A stretch of DNA of 19,388 nucleotides from DUVT01 sp041675865 (lineage in GTDB: Bacteria > Bacillota_I > Bacilli_A > ML615J-28 > CAG-698): contig JBAYTA010000030.1 in assembly GCA_041675865.1 (NCBI GenBank), positions 1 to 19,388 of the forward strand, written 5' to 3'. Both the position numbers and the translations under genes were made by a program. How positions within the stretch are numbered: position 1 is the stretch's first letter; every line of letters begins with the position of its first letter. Positions 1 through 7,906 of this stretch are shown one piece after another. A model generated the notes under the pieces. That model did no database searches. It saw only the letters and a list, made by a program, of their open reading frames with translations, and was not told the origin of the DNA.

Positions 1-1
1 A

Positions 2-2197
2 CCAACAACTCCTAACAAGATTATATTTGGAGATGTTACTGAAGAAGTTAGATACAATGATACTTTAGCTTTAGTTGATGAACATGGTAGTGGAATCAAT
101 ATGCGTCTTGATGCATACAACGACTCAACAATCTATGTATATAGCCGTAGAGGATTCTTAGCTGCATTAGCAGATCCAGATGTTATTGCTGGTTCAAGCG
201 CAAATGGTGGTATGCCATTACTTCCGTGGAGTGTAGTTGTAGTTGTTGATAAAGATGGTAAAGTTGTACAATTTAGAAATTGGACTAAAATTTACAATGG
301 TGCTGGAGAAGATATTTCTGCAGATTATCCAGATGCATTAGCTACAGCTGTAAGTTCAAATAAACATGGATTATTAGCTGATTTAGAAGATGTAATTCCT
401 GTTGATGGACATCTTATTGTATTCCCTGTAACTGCTGCAGGTGCAATTCGTCTAAAAGGATTACAAATATTCTGGAATCCAACAATTACTGCAAGTAATG
501 ACTTAGTTACAGAAAGATCTGTTGATTGGACTGAAAGCGTAGTAGAAGTTAAACCAAATCATATTGAAACAATTTCTGCATTCTATGGTCTAGAAGAAAA
601 AGTTATTCATTTCAATAATAAGAGTTCATTAGTTTCAAGCGGTGGAAACATTGCTATGAGATTTGCAAATGACGGAGTATTCTTTGTTTATTCTAAAGAA
701 GGATATTTAGCTGCACTAGCTGATGAAACTGTAAGTTCAAGTAATGAGGATAATGGAGGATTACCATATCTTCCTTGGGGAGCAGTTGCAATCTTTAACG
801 CTGATGGAACTATTGTTCTATACAGAGTTGATAAACATGGTCAATATAACTCTCTAGGTGAATTCACTACTTATACAGAAGCTGGATATGATGATCTAAA
901 AACTAATGATGGTGGTGGATTATTAACTGGCTTAGACGCATTAATTCCTGATGGTGGATATATTGTTATATTCCCATTCACTGGTGCAAATGACCAAAAA
1001 CTTATTTCTAAGCAATTATTATGGAATGAAGAAGGAAACTTAGGAAGTGAAAGAACTCTAGATTGGTCTAAACCAATTCTTAAGATTCAAGAATTAGGTC
1101 AATTCGTTGCTCCATTTGAATTAACTTGGTTTGAAGAAGAATTCGAAGATACAATCTACAATGCAATTATTAATGATAAACAATATCATGTTACTGTAGA
1201 TGATGAAGCTATGTGGGCTCATGACCCAAGCGGTTACAATTTTGTTGGTAGAACAGAAGCAAATAGTCATTTCTGGCATATTGTTACTAAAGAGAATATC
1301 GACTTAATTTCAGAACGTAAAATGGAATGGTTAGGTCTTGTAATAGTTGCTAATGCTGATGGAACAATTCATCACTTTAGAGTAGCTGGAAAAGACGTTA
1401 ATGATGTTGCAATTAATAAAGTTGTAACAGTTGTTGATGGTGTTAGAACTATTAAAGGTGTAGATGATGCTCTATGGGGTAATGGTGTTGCGCCAACTAA
1501 TGCTAACTCATTAGAAAATGTTGCAAATGTTATTCCTGATGGTGGATTTATAATTGTTCTTCCGGGACATTTCGGTCATCATATGCCTATTTACAATTCA
1601 TTAATGGAAATGACAGATGAAGAATTTGCAACTCATTCATTCTTAAAAGAAACTGAAACTGATCCTGGCACAGATCCAGAACCTGCAGAAGATATAGTAC
1701 AAATTGGTTCATTAGAAATTAAATATACAATTAATGATGAAGCAATGTGGGCAGAAGATCCTGGTTATAGCTTTGTAGGACGTTCAGAAACTGGAAATAC
1801 TCAATTCCACGTTGTTACTAAAGATCAACTTTCTTTAGTAGAAGGAAAAGCAAGTAACTGGGGTGGAATGGTAGTTGTTGCTAATGCTGATGGAACTATT
1901 AACCATATTAGATATACAAAATCCGGAACATATATCCATAATGTTGTCTACTTTGATTCTGAAGGTGTAAGAGCTACTGCTAATAGCACTCATGAATTAT
2001 GGGGTAATGGTGTAAATGTTGCTGTAGATCATAGTTATAATGCAATGTATAATGCAACTGTTGGAATTCCTGATGGCGGATTTATCGTTGTTGCAACTGA
2101 TCATGGTTCAAGCCTAGCAACTAATGTTTACGATGCATTAATGGCATTAACAGACGCAGAACTAGTTGACGTTTTCAAGCAAATTATATTTGAATAG
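2..2197 (+). CDS. Repetitive protein with four tandem domains of unknown function (5'-truncated by window edge)
   Basis: I do not recognise this protein. The reading frame is open from base 2, so the ATG at 101 is an internal Met and the gene starts before the window; 731 residues are visible. They form four copies of a domain of about 150 residues (roughly bases 56-535, 600-1075, 1180-1650 and 1715-2180). Each copy has a tyrosine/phenylalanine-rich start, a middle strand of the type V-V-A-N-A-D-G-T-I, and a late strand I-P-D-G-G-F/Y-I-V. Copies 1 and 2 resemble each other most (both carry G-F/Y-L-A-A-L-A-D), as do copies 3 and 4 (both carry D-E-A-M-W-A, V-G-R and L-W-G-N-G). A short acidic Pro/Thr linker precedes copy 4. 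No membrane segment or sorting tail follows the last copy. The alternation of beta strands and the absence of cysteines suggest a secreted or surface binding protein, which is inference. It ends in TAG before a terminator, so it probably belongs to a separate transcript from the downstream operon. Confidence 0.75.
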   Translation, partial: PTTPNKIIFGDVTEEVRYNDTLALVDEHGSGINMRLDAYNDSTIYVYSRRGFLAALADPDVIAGSSANGGMPLLPWSVVVVVDKDGKVVQFRNWTKIYNGAGEDISADYPDALATAVSSNKHGLLADLEDVIPVDGHLIVFPVTAAGAIRLKGLQIFWNPTITASNDLVTERSVDWTESVVEVKPNHIETISAFYGLEEKVIHFNNKSSLVSSGGNIAMRFANDGVFFVYSKEGYLAALADETVSSSNEDNGGLPYLPWGAVAIFNADGTIVLYRVDKHGQYNSLGEFTTYTEAGYDDLKTNDGGGLLTGLDALIPDGGYIVIFPFTGANDQKLISKQLLWNEEGNLGSERTLDWSKPILKIQELGQFVAPFELTWFEEEFEDTIYNAIINDKQYHVTVDDEAMWAHDPSGYNFVGRTEANSHFWHIVTKENIDLISERKMEWLGLVIVANADGTIHHFRVAGKDVNDVAINKVVTVVDGVRTIKGVDDALWGNGVAPTNANSLENVANVIPDGGFIIVLPGHFGHHMPIYNSLMEMTDEEFATHSFLKETETDPGTDPEPAEDIVQIGSLEIKYTINDEAMWAEDPGYSFVGRSETGNTQFHVVTKDQLSLVEGKASNWGGMVVVANADGTINHIRYTKSGTYIHNVVYFDSEGVRATANSTHELWGNGVNVAVDHSYNAMYNATVGIPDGGFIVVATDHGSSLATNVYDALMALTDAELVDVFKQIIFE
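56..2180 (+). repeat. Four tandem protein-domain repeats (about 150 residues each)
   Basis: The repeats are visible at protein level. The I-P-x-x-G-x-hydrophobic strand recurs near bases 398, 942, 1532 and 2066. The spacing is about 540-590 bases, so each unit is one domain plus a linker. The DNA has diverged, which argues against recent duplication, and the pairs 1/2 and 3/4 are the closest. Unit boundaries are approximate. Confidence 0.75.
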
Positions 2198-2216
2198 CAT
2201 CTAAAAGCTAATGAAA

Positions 2217-2252
2217 AAAATAGAAGCTAGGAGTTTTCATAGCTTCTATTTT
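2217..2252 (+). terminator. Rho-independent terminator or attenuator after the repeat-protein gene
   Basis: An 11-bp perfect stem (2219-2229 with 2240-2250), extendable by two A-T pairs on each side, encloses a 10-base loop. The left arm is preceded by a run of A and the right arm runs into TTTT. The next start codon is only 25 bases downstream, with no room for a promoter after the hairpin. It therefore either separates two transcripts, with the operon promoter lying upstream of it, or it limits read-through into the operon. Confidence 0.75.
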
Positions 2253-2277
2253 AAATAAAAAAAGAGAGGAGTAAATT

Positions 2278-2994
2278 ATGAATTTCGAAAAATATATTAA
2301 CAGTCGTTGGTATCAACTATTTAATGTTTTATATAAATTAGTAATAATTAGTTTACTCTTCTTTTTCTTTTCTACTTTTACTTTTTATATATTTGGAATA
2401 ATTGCTTCTGGTATTGCTGCATTTATTATAATACGTTCAAGTAATAAAGATAATGATTTACCAATACTCTTAACATTTTGGCTAGGATTTAAAAAGAATT
2501 ATCTCAAGGCCTTAAAAATTTCACTAATCATTTTTGTGTTAGCGTTTATATTAATATTTAATACATATTATTTTTACCGGCTAACAATTGAAGCTAAATC
2601 AATGTATAGTTTTATAGCTTTATATTTAATGATTGGTCTTGACATAATTTTATTTACAGCAACTATCATGATAATGTTAGTTTGTGTTTATTTTCCTTAT
2701 TTAAAAACTTTTAATACTATTAAATATAGCATTATTATGTTATTTGCATTTCCTGGAGCATTCTTTATGCTCGTAGGATTAATAATTACTTTTTTGATAC
2801 TTAGTTATTTGTTTTGGTATTTGATACCCTTATTAATTCCTGGATTGTTCTTCTTTATTGTTTATATAATCTATAATTCAAGATTAATGAGGTTAGTTGA
2901 TGAAGATGGGATTTTGCCGCAAGATGCATTTAATTATTTAAATGAGTTTAGGGCAAAAATTGCAAGTAAAAAGAAAACAAAGTTGAGAAATTAA
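2278..2994 (+). CDS. DUF624 (YesL-like) integral membrane protein
   Basis: This 238-aa protein has about five to six hydrophobic segments (roughly residues 15-50, 80-105, 112-138, 150-175 and 177-200) and a short basic C-terminal tail. The order of an N-terminal N-x-L-Y-K-L-V-type helix, a cytosolic F-W-x-G-F-K-K-N-Y segment before the third helix, and alternating long helices fits the DUF624/YesL family, whose members usually sit beside sugar ABC transporter genes. Their molecular role is not established. The start is supported by a good ribosome site (AGAGGAG) about 8 bases upstream. It is the first gene after the hairpin and lies 56 bases before the fused binding protein, so it is probably the first gene of the operon. 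The family call rests on overall pattern and neighbourhood rather than on a catalytic motif. Confidence 0.7.
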   Translation: MNFEKYINSRWYQLFNVLYKLVIISLLFFFFSTFTFYIFGIIASGIAAFIIIRSSNKDNDLPILLTFWLGFKKNYLKALKISLIIFVLAFILIFNTYYFYRLTIEAKSMYSFIALYLMIGLDIILFTATIMIMLVCVYFPYLKTFNTIKYSIIMLFAFPGAFFMLVGLIITFLILSYLFWYLIPLLIPGLFFFIVYIIYNSRLMRLVDEDGILPQDAFNYLNEFRAKIASKKKTKLRN

Positions 2995-3050
2995 AATGAT
3001 TGATAAATATTGTATAAAAAGCCATTTAAAAGACGAGCGGGGTTATTGAT

Positions 3051-5969
3051 ATGAAGTATAAAATTTTAAAGAAATTAATTAAATTCACTCTTTATATATT
3101 TATTTTTGGTGCGTTTATATCTTTACATGTAGAAGAAGAAAAAATGAGAGTCCAAGCAGCAACAACAACTGCAGTATCTTCTGATGAAAATAGTTATGCA
3201 AACTATTTACGAAAAAACTCAAACAATAATAGACCTAATAATATTATCAGTGTTGATGCTACAATTGGATATACATATGAAGCTGATCTAGAAATAGGTA
3301 GCGAAGATGATTTTGTTGTTCAAGGTGAATTTTTAGGTAGAGAGGGAATTTTAATTCCAGAAACTGGAAGTATTACATATACAATAACAGTTCCCCAAAC
3401 AGGATTATATAATTTAAAAATGGATTATTTAGCAATCCTAGATTATGAAGATAAGACAATTAGCCGTTCTGCATCAATTGATAGAGGGATCTTAATTGAT
3501 GGGGTTACTCCATTTTTAGAAGCTAAGAACTTTATCTTACATCGATTATGGGAAGATAAATTTAATGTAACTGATGCAAGAATCGAAGATAAAAATGATC
3601 TTAAACCATCGCAAATTGAAATGCCTGCTTGGCAAGAAAGAATAGTCCAAGATATGAATGGTTATTATGAAGATCCTTATTTATTCTATTTAACTTCAGG
3701 AAATCATGATATTACATTTGTATCTAATCGTGAACCAATGGTTTTAGCAAGTTTTTCTTTTGGTCAGTTTGTTGACATTAAACCTTATAATGAAGTTATT
3801 AATTCACTTGAAGGAATGGGACTTAAAAAGCAACAAACAGCAATTCACACTATAGAAGGAGAAGATGCAAATTATAAAACATCACCTACTCTAGCTCCTG
3901 TAGAAAATAATTCAAGTAGTCGTTTATCACCATATCGTAGATTTATGGTTTCTTACAATACAATTGGTGGATATAACTGGCGCCTCGCAGGTGAAGCTAT
4001 TACTTGGGTAGTTCCTGATAATTTTGAAGAAGGATTATATAATTTATCTTTTAAAGTATTACAAAACTATACAAGGGGTATGTTTACAACAAGAACTCTT
4101 TATATTAATGGAAGTATTCCTTTTAAAGAAGTGAAAACAATTGAATTTGCTTATGATAATGATTGGCAAAATGTAACTCTTGGTGATGATAATGGCGCAT
4201 ATTGGTTCCATTTAAAACCTGGTGATGAGGTAACCTTAGAAGTAAGTAGTGGTAGATATGGAGATTTTATTCGTCAAATCGATCAACTTATTTATGATTT
4301 AAATTTTTTATATCGTGAAATTGTAATGATAACTGGTGTATCACCATCGCCTACATTAGACTATTTATTAGAACGTAGAATTACAAATTTATATGAGCAA
4401 ATAGAAAATGCGCAAGAAGTATTAAATGAAGTAATAGATGGAGTAGAATCTATTGCTGGTCGTGGTGAAAAAATAGGACCACTTGAAAGAATGTTGGTTT
4501 TACTTGAAAGATTTGAAAAAGGTGAACGAGAAATTGCTCGTGGTCTTGGTGCTTTGAAAGAAAATATATCTTCTTTAGGTACTTGGACTAGTTCAATGAA
4601 AGAACAACCTCTTTCAATTGATTTAATCTATTTCCATGGTGAAGAAGTTGATCTTCCAAGAGCTCACTCAAATATATTTGAAAAGATATGGCGTGGAATT
4701 ATCTTATTTTTTGGTTCGTTCTTTGTAGATCAGTCACTAACAAGTAACATTGAAGGTGGAGGAGAAACAATAACTGTTTGGATATCTTCAGGACGTGACC
4801 AAGCTAGCATTTTACGTCAGTTAATAGATGAAACATTTACTCCGGACGAAGGAATAAATGTAGATTTGAAATTAGTAAATGCTGGAGTATTACTCCCTGC
4901 AACTGTCTCAAAAAATGGACCTGATGTTTCACTTGGTGTAGGAGAAGACCTACCAGTGAACTGGGGTATAAGAAATGCAATGTATGATCTAACTACTTTT
5001 TCAGATTTTGAAGAAGTAAGAGCAAGATTTTATGATAGTGCAATGTTACCACTAACATTTGATAGAAGTGTTTATGGTCTTCCTGAGCAGCAAAATTTCC
5101 TTGTTATGTTTTATCGCGAGGATATCTTAGAAGAAATAGGGATAACTGAACTTCCAAAAACGTGGGAAGATGTGATTAGTCTTATTCCTATTCTTCAACA
5201 AAGAAATTTAGAGTTTTATTTACCAAATGTTGCAGGTGGATTAAATCCAATCCTATATGCATTAATTAAACAAAATGGTGGATCTTTATATACTGAAGAT
5301 TTAAGAGAAAGTGCTCTTATGGAAGAAAGAGCTAGGGATGCATTCATCCTATTTACTAAATTCTATGCTGATTATAAGTTTGTACAAAGTGCAAGTTTTA
5401 TCAATAGATTTAGAACTGGTGAAATGCCAATAGGAATTAGTTATTATACAGAATATAATACTCTATCTGTATTCGCACCAGAAATAAGGGGTCTATGGGG
5501 ATTTGCTCCACTGCCTGGTACATATAAGGGCTTAGATGATGATGGATTTGAAATTATTGACAATTCTTCCACATCCAATATTTCCGCAGCGATAATGCTT
5601 AAGAGTACTAATTATCCAAATGAATCTTGGAGATTCTTAAAATGGTGGACTTCGAAAGATACACAAGTTAGATATGGTAGAGAACTTGAAGCTATTATGG
5701 GAGCAGCTGCTAGATATAATACTGCAAATATTGAAGCATTAGCAGATTTACCGTGGCCAACTAAAGACTATCGAGTTTTAAAAGAACAGATGGAAAAATC
5801 TAATGGTATTCCAGTTGTTGTTGGAAGTTATATTGTTGGTAGATATATAGATAATGCATTCCGTGGAGTTATAAATAATCATGCAAATCCGAATGATAGT
5901 TTATATATTAATGTTCTAAAAATCAACAAAGAACTAGAACGTAAACGTAAAGAGTTCGGTTTAGAGTAG
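3051..5969 (+). CDS. Large extracellular sugar-binding protein: N-terminal carbohydrate-binding half fused to an ABC solute-binding domain
   Basis: The 972-aa product is about twice the normal length of a sugar-binding protein. Residues 1-36 are a basic and hydrophobic secretion signal with a possible V-Q-A cleavage site and no lipobox cysteine; an uncleaved anchor is possible. Residues about 70-240 and 265-415 look like two beta-sandwich carbohydrate-binding-type domains (Y-E-A-D and E-G-E-D-A openings, V-P-x-x-G-L-Y-N-L strands, I-D-G plus P-F-x-E-A). Residues 415-540 are helical and charged. Residues 541-559 are strikingly hydrophobic with Trp and five Phe. From residue 572 to the end there is a family-1 ABC solute-binding fold (T-I-T-V-W start, Y-G-L-P-E-Q, M-F-Y-R-E-D, P-K-T-W-E-D-V, and W-R-F-L-K-W-W near the end). 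Its role would be glycan capture and delivery to the two permeases encoded directly downstream, 9 bases away. The exact substrate cannot be read from the sequence. Confidence 0.88.
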   Translation: MKYKILKKLIKFTLYIFIFGAFISLHVEEEKMRVQAATTTAVSSDENSYANYLRKNSNNNRPNNIISVDATIGYTYEADLEIGSEDDFVVQGEFLGREGILIPETGSITYTITVPQTGLYNLKMDYLAILDYEDKTISRSASIDRGILIDGVTPFLEAKNFILHRLWEDKFNVTDARIEDKNDLKPSQIEMPAWQERIVQDMNGYYEDPYLFYLTSGNHDITFVSNREPMVLASFSFGQFVDIKPYNEVINSLEGMGLKKQQTAIHTIEGEDANYKTSPTLAPVENNSSSRLSPYRRFMVSYNTIGGYNWRLAGEAITWVVPDNFEEGLYNLSFKVLQNYTRGMFTTRTLYINGSIPFKEVKTIEFAYDNDWQNVTLGDDNGAYWFHLKPGDEVTLEVSSGRYGDFIRQIDQLIYDLNFLYREIVMITGVSPSPTLDYLLERRITNLYEQIENAQEVLNEVIDGVESIAGRGEKIGPLERMLVLLERFEKGEREIARGLGALKENISSLGTWTSSMKEQPLSIDLIYFHGEEVDLPRAHSNIFEKIWRGIILFFGSFFVDQSLTSNIEGGGETITVWISSGRDQASILRQLIDETFTPDEGINVDLKLVNAGVLLPATVSKNGPDVSLGVGEDLPVNWGIRNAMYDLTTFSDFEEVRARFYDSAMLPLTFDRSVYGLPEQQNFLVMFYREDILEEIGITELPKTWEDVISLIPILQQRNLEFYLPNVAGGLNPILYALIKQNGGSLYTEDLRESALMEERARDAFILFTKFYADYKFVQSASFINRFRTGEMPIGISYYTEYNTLSVFAPEIRGLWGFAPLPGTYKGLDDDGFEIIDNSSTSNISAAIMLKSTNYPNESWRFLKWWTSKDTQVRYGRELEAIMGAAARYNTANIEALADLPWPTKDYRVLKEQMEKSNGIPVVVGSYIVGRYIDNAFRGVINNHANPNDSLYINVLKINKELERKRKEFGLE

Positions 5970-5978
5970 GTGTGAGAG

Positions 5979-6923
5979 ATGGAAGTAACAAATAAAAGAG
6001 AAATTAGAAAAACAAAGCGTAGAGAAAAACGTGAAAAGCTATTAAAAAATATCAAAGCAAATAAAACCATCTATTCTATGATGGCACCGTTTCTTATAAT
6101 CTTCTTTGTTTTTACAGTATTTCCGGTTTTTGTGTCATTCGGACTAAGTTTCACTTCGTTTGATATGTTGCAATTTCCGAAATTTGTAGGCTTAGACAAT
6201 TATATATCATTGTTCTTATATGATGAGGTGTTTATTACTGCTTTAAGAAATACATTTATTTTAGCTATTGTAACTGGTCCGCTTTCATATTTACTTGCAT
6301 TTTTCTTTGCATGGTTAATTAATGAATTACCACGTAAATTGAGATGGATCATGACTTTAATATTTTATGCTCCTTCAATATCTGGGAATGCATACTTATT
6401 ATGGAGTTTAATTTTTTCTGGTGATATGTATGGCTATGCTAATGCTATTTTGTTAGAACTGGGAATTATTAATGAAGCAATAATATGGTTACAAAATGTA
6501 CAATATATTTTACCTATATTGATAATTGTACAATTATGGTTAAGTTTAGGAGTGAGTTTCTTAGCATTTATTGGTGGACTTCAAAGCACAAATAAGGAAC
6601 TTAATGAAGCTGGAGCTATTGATGGTGTTCAAAATCGTTGGCAAGAATTATGGTATATTACTCTACCACAAATGAAACCACAGTTATTATTTGGTGCTGT
6701 TATGCAAATAACCACAAGTCTTGGGATTGCAACAGTATCGATTGCCCTAGTTGGATTACCATCTGTAGAGTATGCAGGTCATACAATAGTTACACATTTA
6801 ATCGACTTTGGAAGTAATAAAATGGAACTAGGTTATGCATCTGCAATTGCCACAGTATTGTTCTTTATTATGATTGGTGTGAACTTAATCGTTCAAAAAA
6901 TCCTAAGAAGGGTGGGAACATAA
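5979..6923 (+). CDS. Carbohydrate ABC transporter permease A (MalF/UgpA type)
   Basis: This is a 314-aa inner-membrane permease with six predicted helices, starting with M-A-P-F-L-I-I-F-F near residue 32. The cytoplasmic EAA loop is clear at residues 210-229 (E-A-G-A-I-D-G followed by I-T-L-P), the site that docks the ATPase. The N-terminal 30 residues are extremely basic (many Lys/Arg) and cytosolic. An AGGTG ribosome site overlaps the stop codon of the preceding binding-protein gene. It would pair with permease B, whose start lies one base after its stop, and receive sugar from the upstream fused binding protein. Permeases of this class import oligosaccharides or modified sugars. No ATPase gene lies nearby. 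Confidence 0.93.
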   Translation: MEVTNKREIRKTKRREKREKLLKNIKANKTIYSMMAPFLIIFFVFTVFPVFVSFGLSFTSFDMLQFPKFVGLDNYISLFLYDEVFITALRNTFILAIVTGPLSYLLAFFFAWLINELPRKLRWIMTLIFYAPSISGNAYLLWSLIFSGDMYGYANAILLELGIINEAIIWLQNVQYILPILIIVQLWLSLGVSFLAFIGGLQSTNKELNEAGAIDGVQNRWQELWYITLPQMKPQLLFGAVMQITTSLGIATVSIALVGLPSVEYAGHTIVTHLIDFGSNKMELGYASAIATVLFFIMIGVNLIVQKILRRVGT

Positions 6924-6924
6924 A

Positions 6925-7896
6925 ATGGCAAATGAAAGTAAAATTATTCAAGCAACTAAAAGCAATTTAGAATCAATTCAAAGAGAAGCACAAACTTTAA
7001 AAATTGATAATTTAAATTTTGCGGAATACAGAAGACTTCAAAGAAGAATAAAAAAGCAAAAACGTCTTAGTAGATCTTTAGGTGGAGATATAGCTTTATT
7101 TACTGTATTATTTGCATTTGGTTTATTTAGTGCATATCCCTTAATTTTCACAATCGCGAATGCATTTAAACCATTAGATGAAATATTTATTTTTCCACCA
7201 AAACTATTTCCTAGAAGTTTCACTTTAGACAATTTTGTTGATTTATTTAATTTAGTTGGAAATTCAAGAATTCCAATATCGAGATTTTTATTTAATACAG
7301 TATTTATAACTTTACTTGGAACTGTAGGACATGTAATAATTGCATCATTATGTGCTTATCCACTTGCGAAACATAAGTTTCCTGGACGTGGATTAATAAC
7401 TGCATTAGTAATTTATTCATTGATGTTTTCATCACATGTAACAGGAATTCCTAACTATATGATGATTAGTTGGCTTGGTTTACTTGATACACCATTCGCA
7501 ATCGTTATTCCTGCAATTGGTTATACATTAGGATTATTCTTAATGAAACAGTTTATGGAAACTATACCAACTGAATTATTAGAAGCTGCAAAAATAGATG
7601 GTGCTGGTGAATATACAATCTTTTGGAAAATTGTTATGCCACTAGTTAAACCAGCTTGGTTAACATTAATTATCCTTTTATTCCAAAGCTTATGGGGAGC
7701 TGATGGTGGTAGTTTCATCTTTACAGATTCACTAAAACCATTAAGTTATGCCTTGAGTCAAGTTGTAAGTGGTGGAGTTGCAAGAACTGGTGCTGCATCC
7801 GCTGTAACTGTTATTATGCTAATTGTTCCTATTACTGTATTTATGATTTCTCAAAGTAGAATTATTGATACAATGGCACATTCAGGTATTAAGTAG
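6925..7896 (+). CDS. Carbohydrate ABC transporter permease B (MalG/UgpE type)
   Basis: This 323-aa protein has the MalG-type layout: a first helix near residues 57-80, F-K-P-L-D-E-I and F-P-P-K-L-F-P in the first external loop, and the EAA loop at residues 220-239 (E-A-A-K-I-D-G-A-G followed by V-M-P-L). The N-terminal 55 residues are a charged, probably helical extension that is longer than in MalG. The start follows the permease A stop by one base and has an AAGGGTGGGA ribosome site inside the end of that gene, so translation is probably coupled. It should form the heterodimeric channel with permease A. Confidence 0.93.
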   Translation: MANESKIIQATKSNLESIQREAQTLKIDNLNFAEYRRLQRRIKKQKRLSRSLGGDIALFTVLFAFGLFSAYPLIFTIANAFKPLDEIFIFPPKLFPRSFTLDNFVDLFNLVGNSRIPISRFLFNTVFITLLGTVGHVIIASLCAYPLAKHKFPGRGLITALVIYSLMFSSHVTGIPNYMMISWLGLLDTPFAIVIPAIGYTLGLFLMKQFMETIPTELLEAAKIDGAGEYTIFWKIVMPLVKPAWLTLIILLFQSLWGADGGSFIFTDSLKPLSYALSQVVSGGVARTGAASAVTVIMLIVPITVFMISQSRIIDTMAHSGIK

Positions 7897-7906
7897 AGCT
7901 GTGAAT

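Noticed and set aside
101..2197. ATG at 101 as the start of the repeat-protein gene
   Set aside because: The same frame is open and coding-like back to base 2, and the repeat unit begins before 101. No ribosome site precedes this ATG.
2983..3018. Possible promoter before the fused binding-protein gene (TTGAGA and TATAAA)
   Set aside because: The spacing is 24 bases, too long for a housekeeping promoter.
7865..7906. Earlier in-frame ATG for the NHL/TPR protein
   Set aside because: It overlaps permease B by 32 bases and would place 14 non-signal residues before a normal secretion signal.
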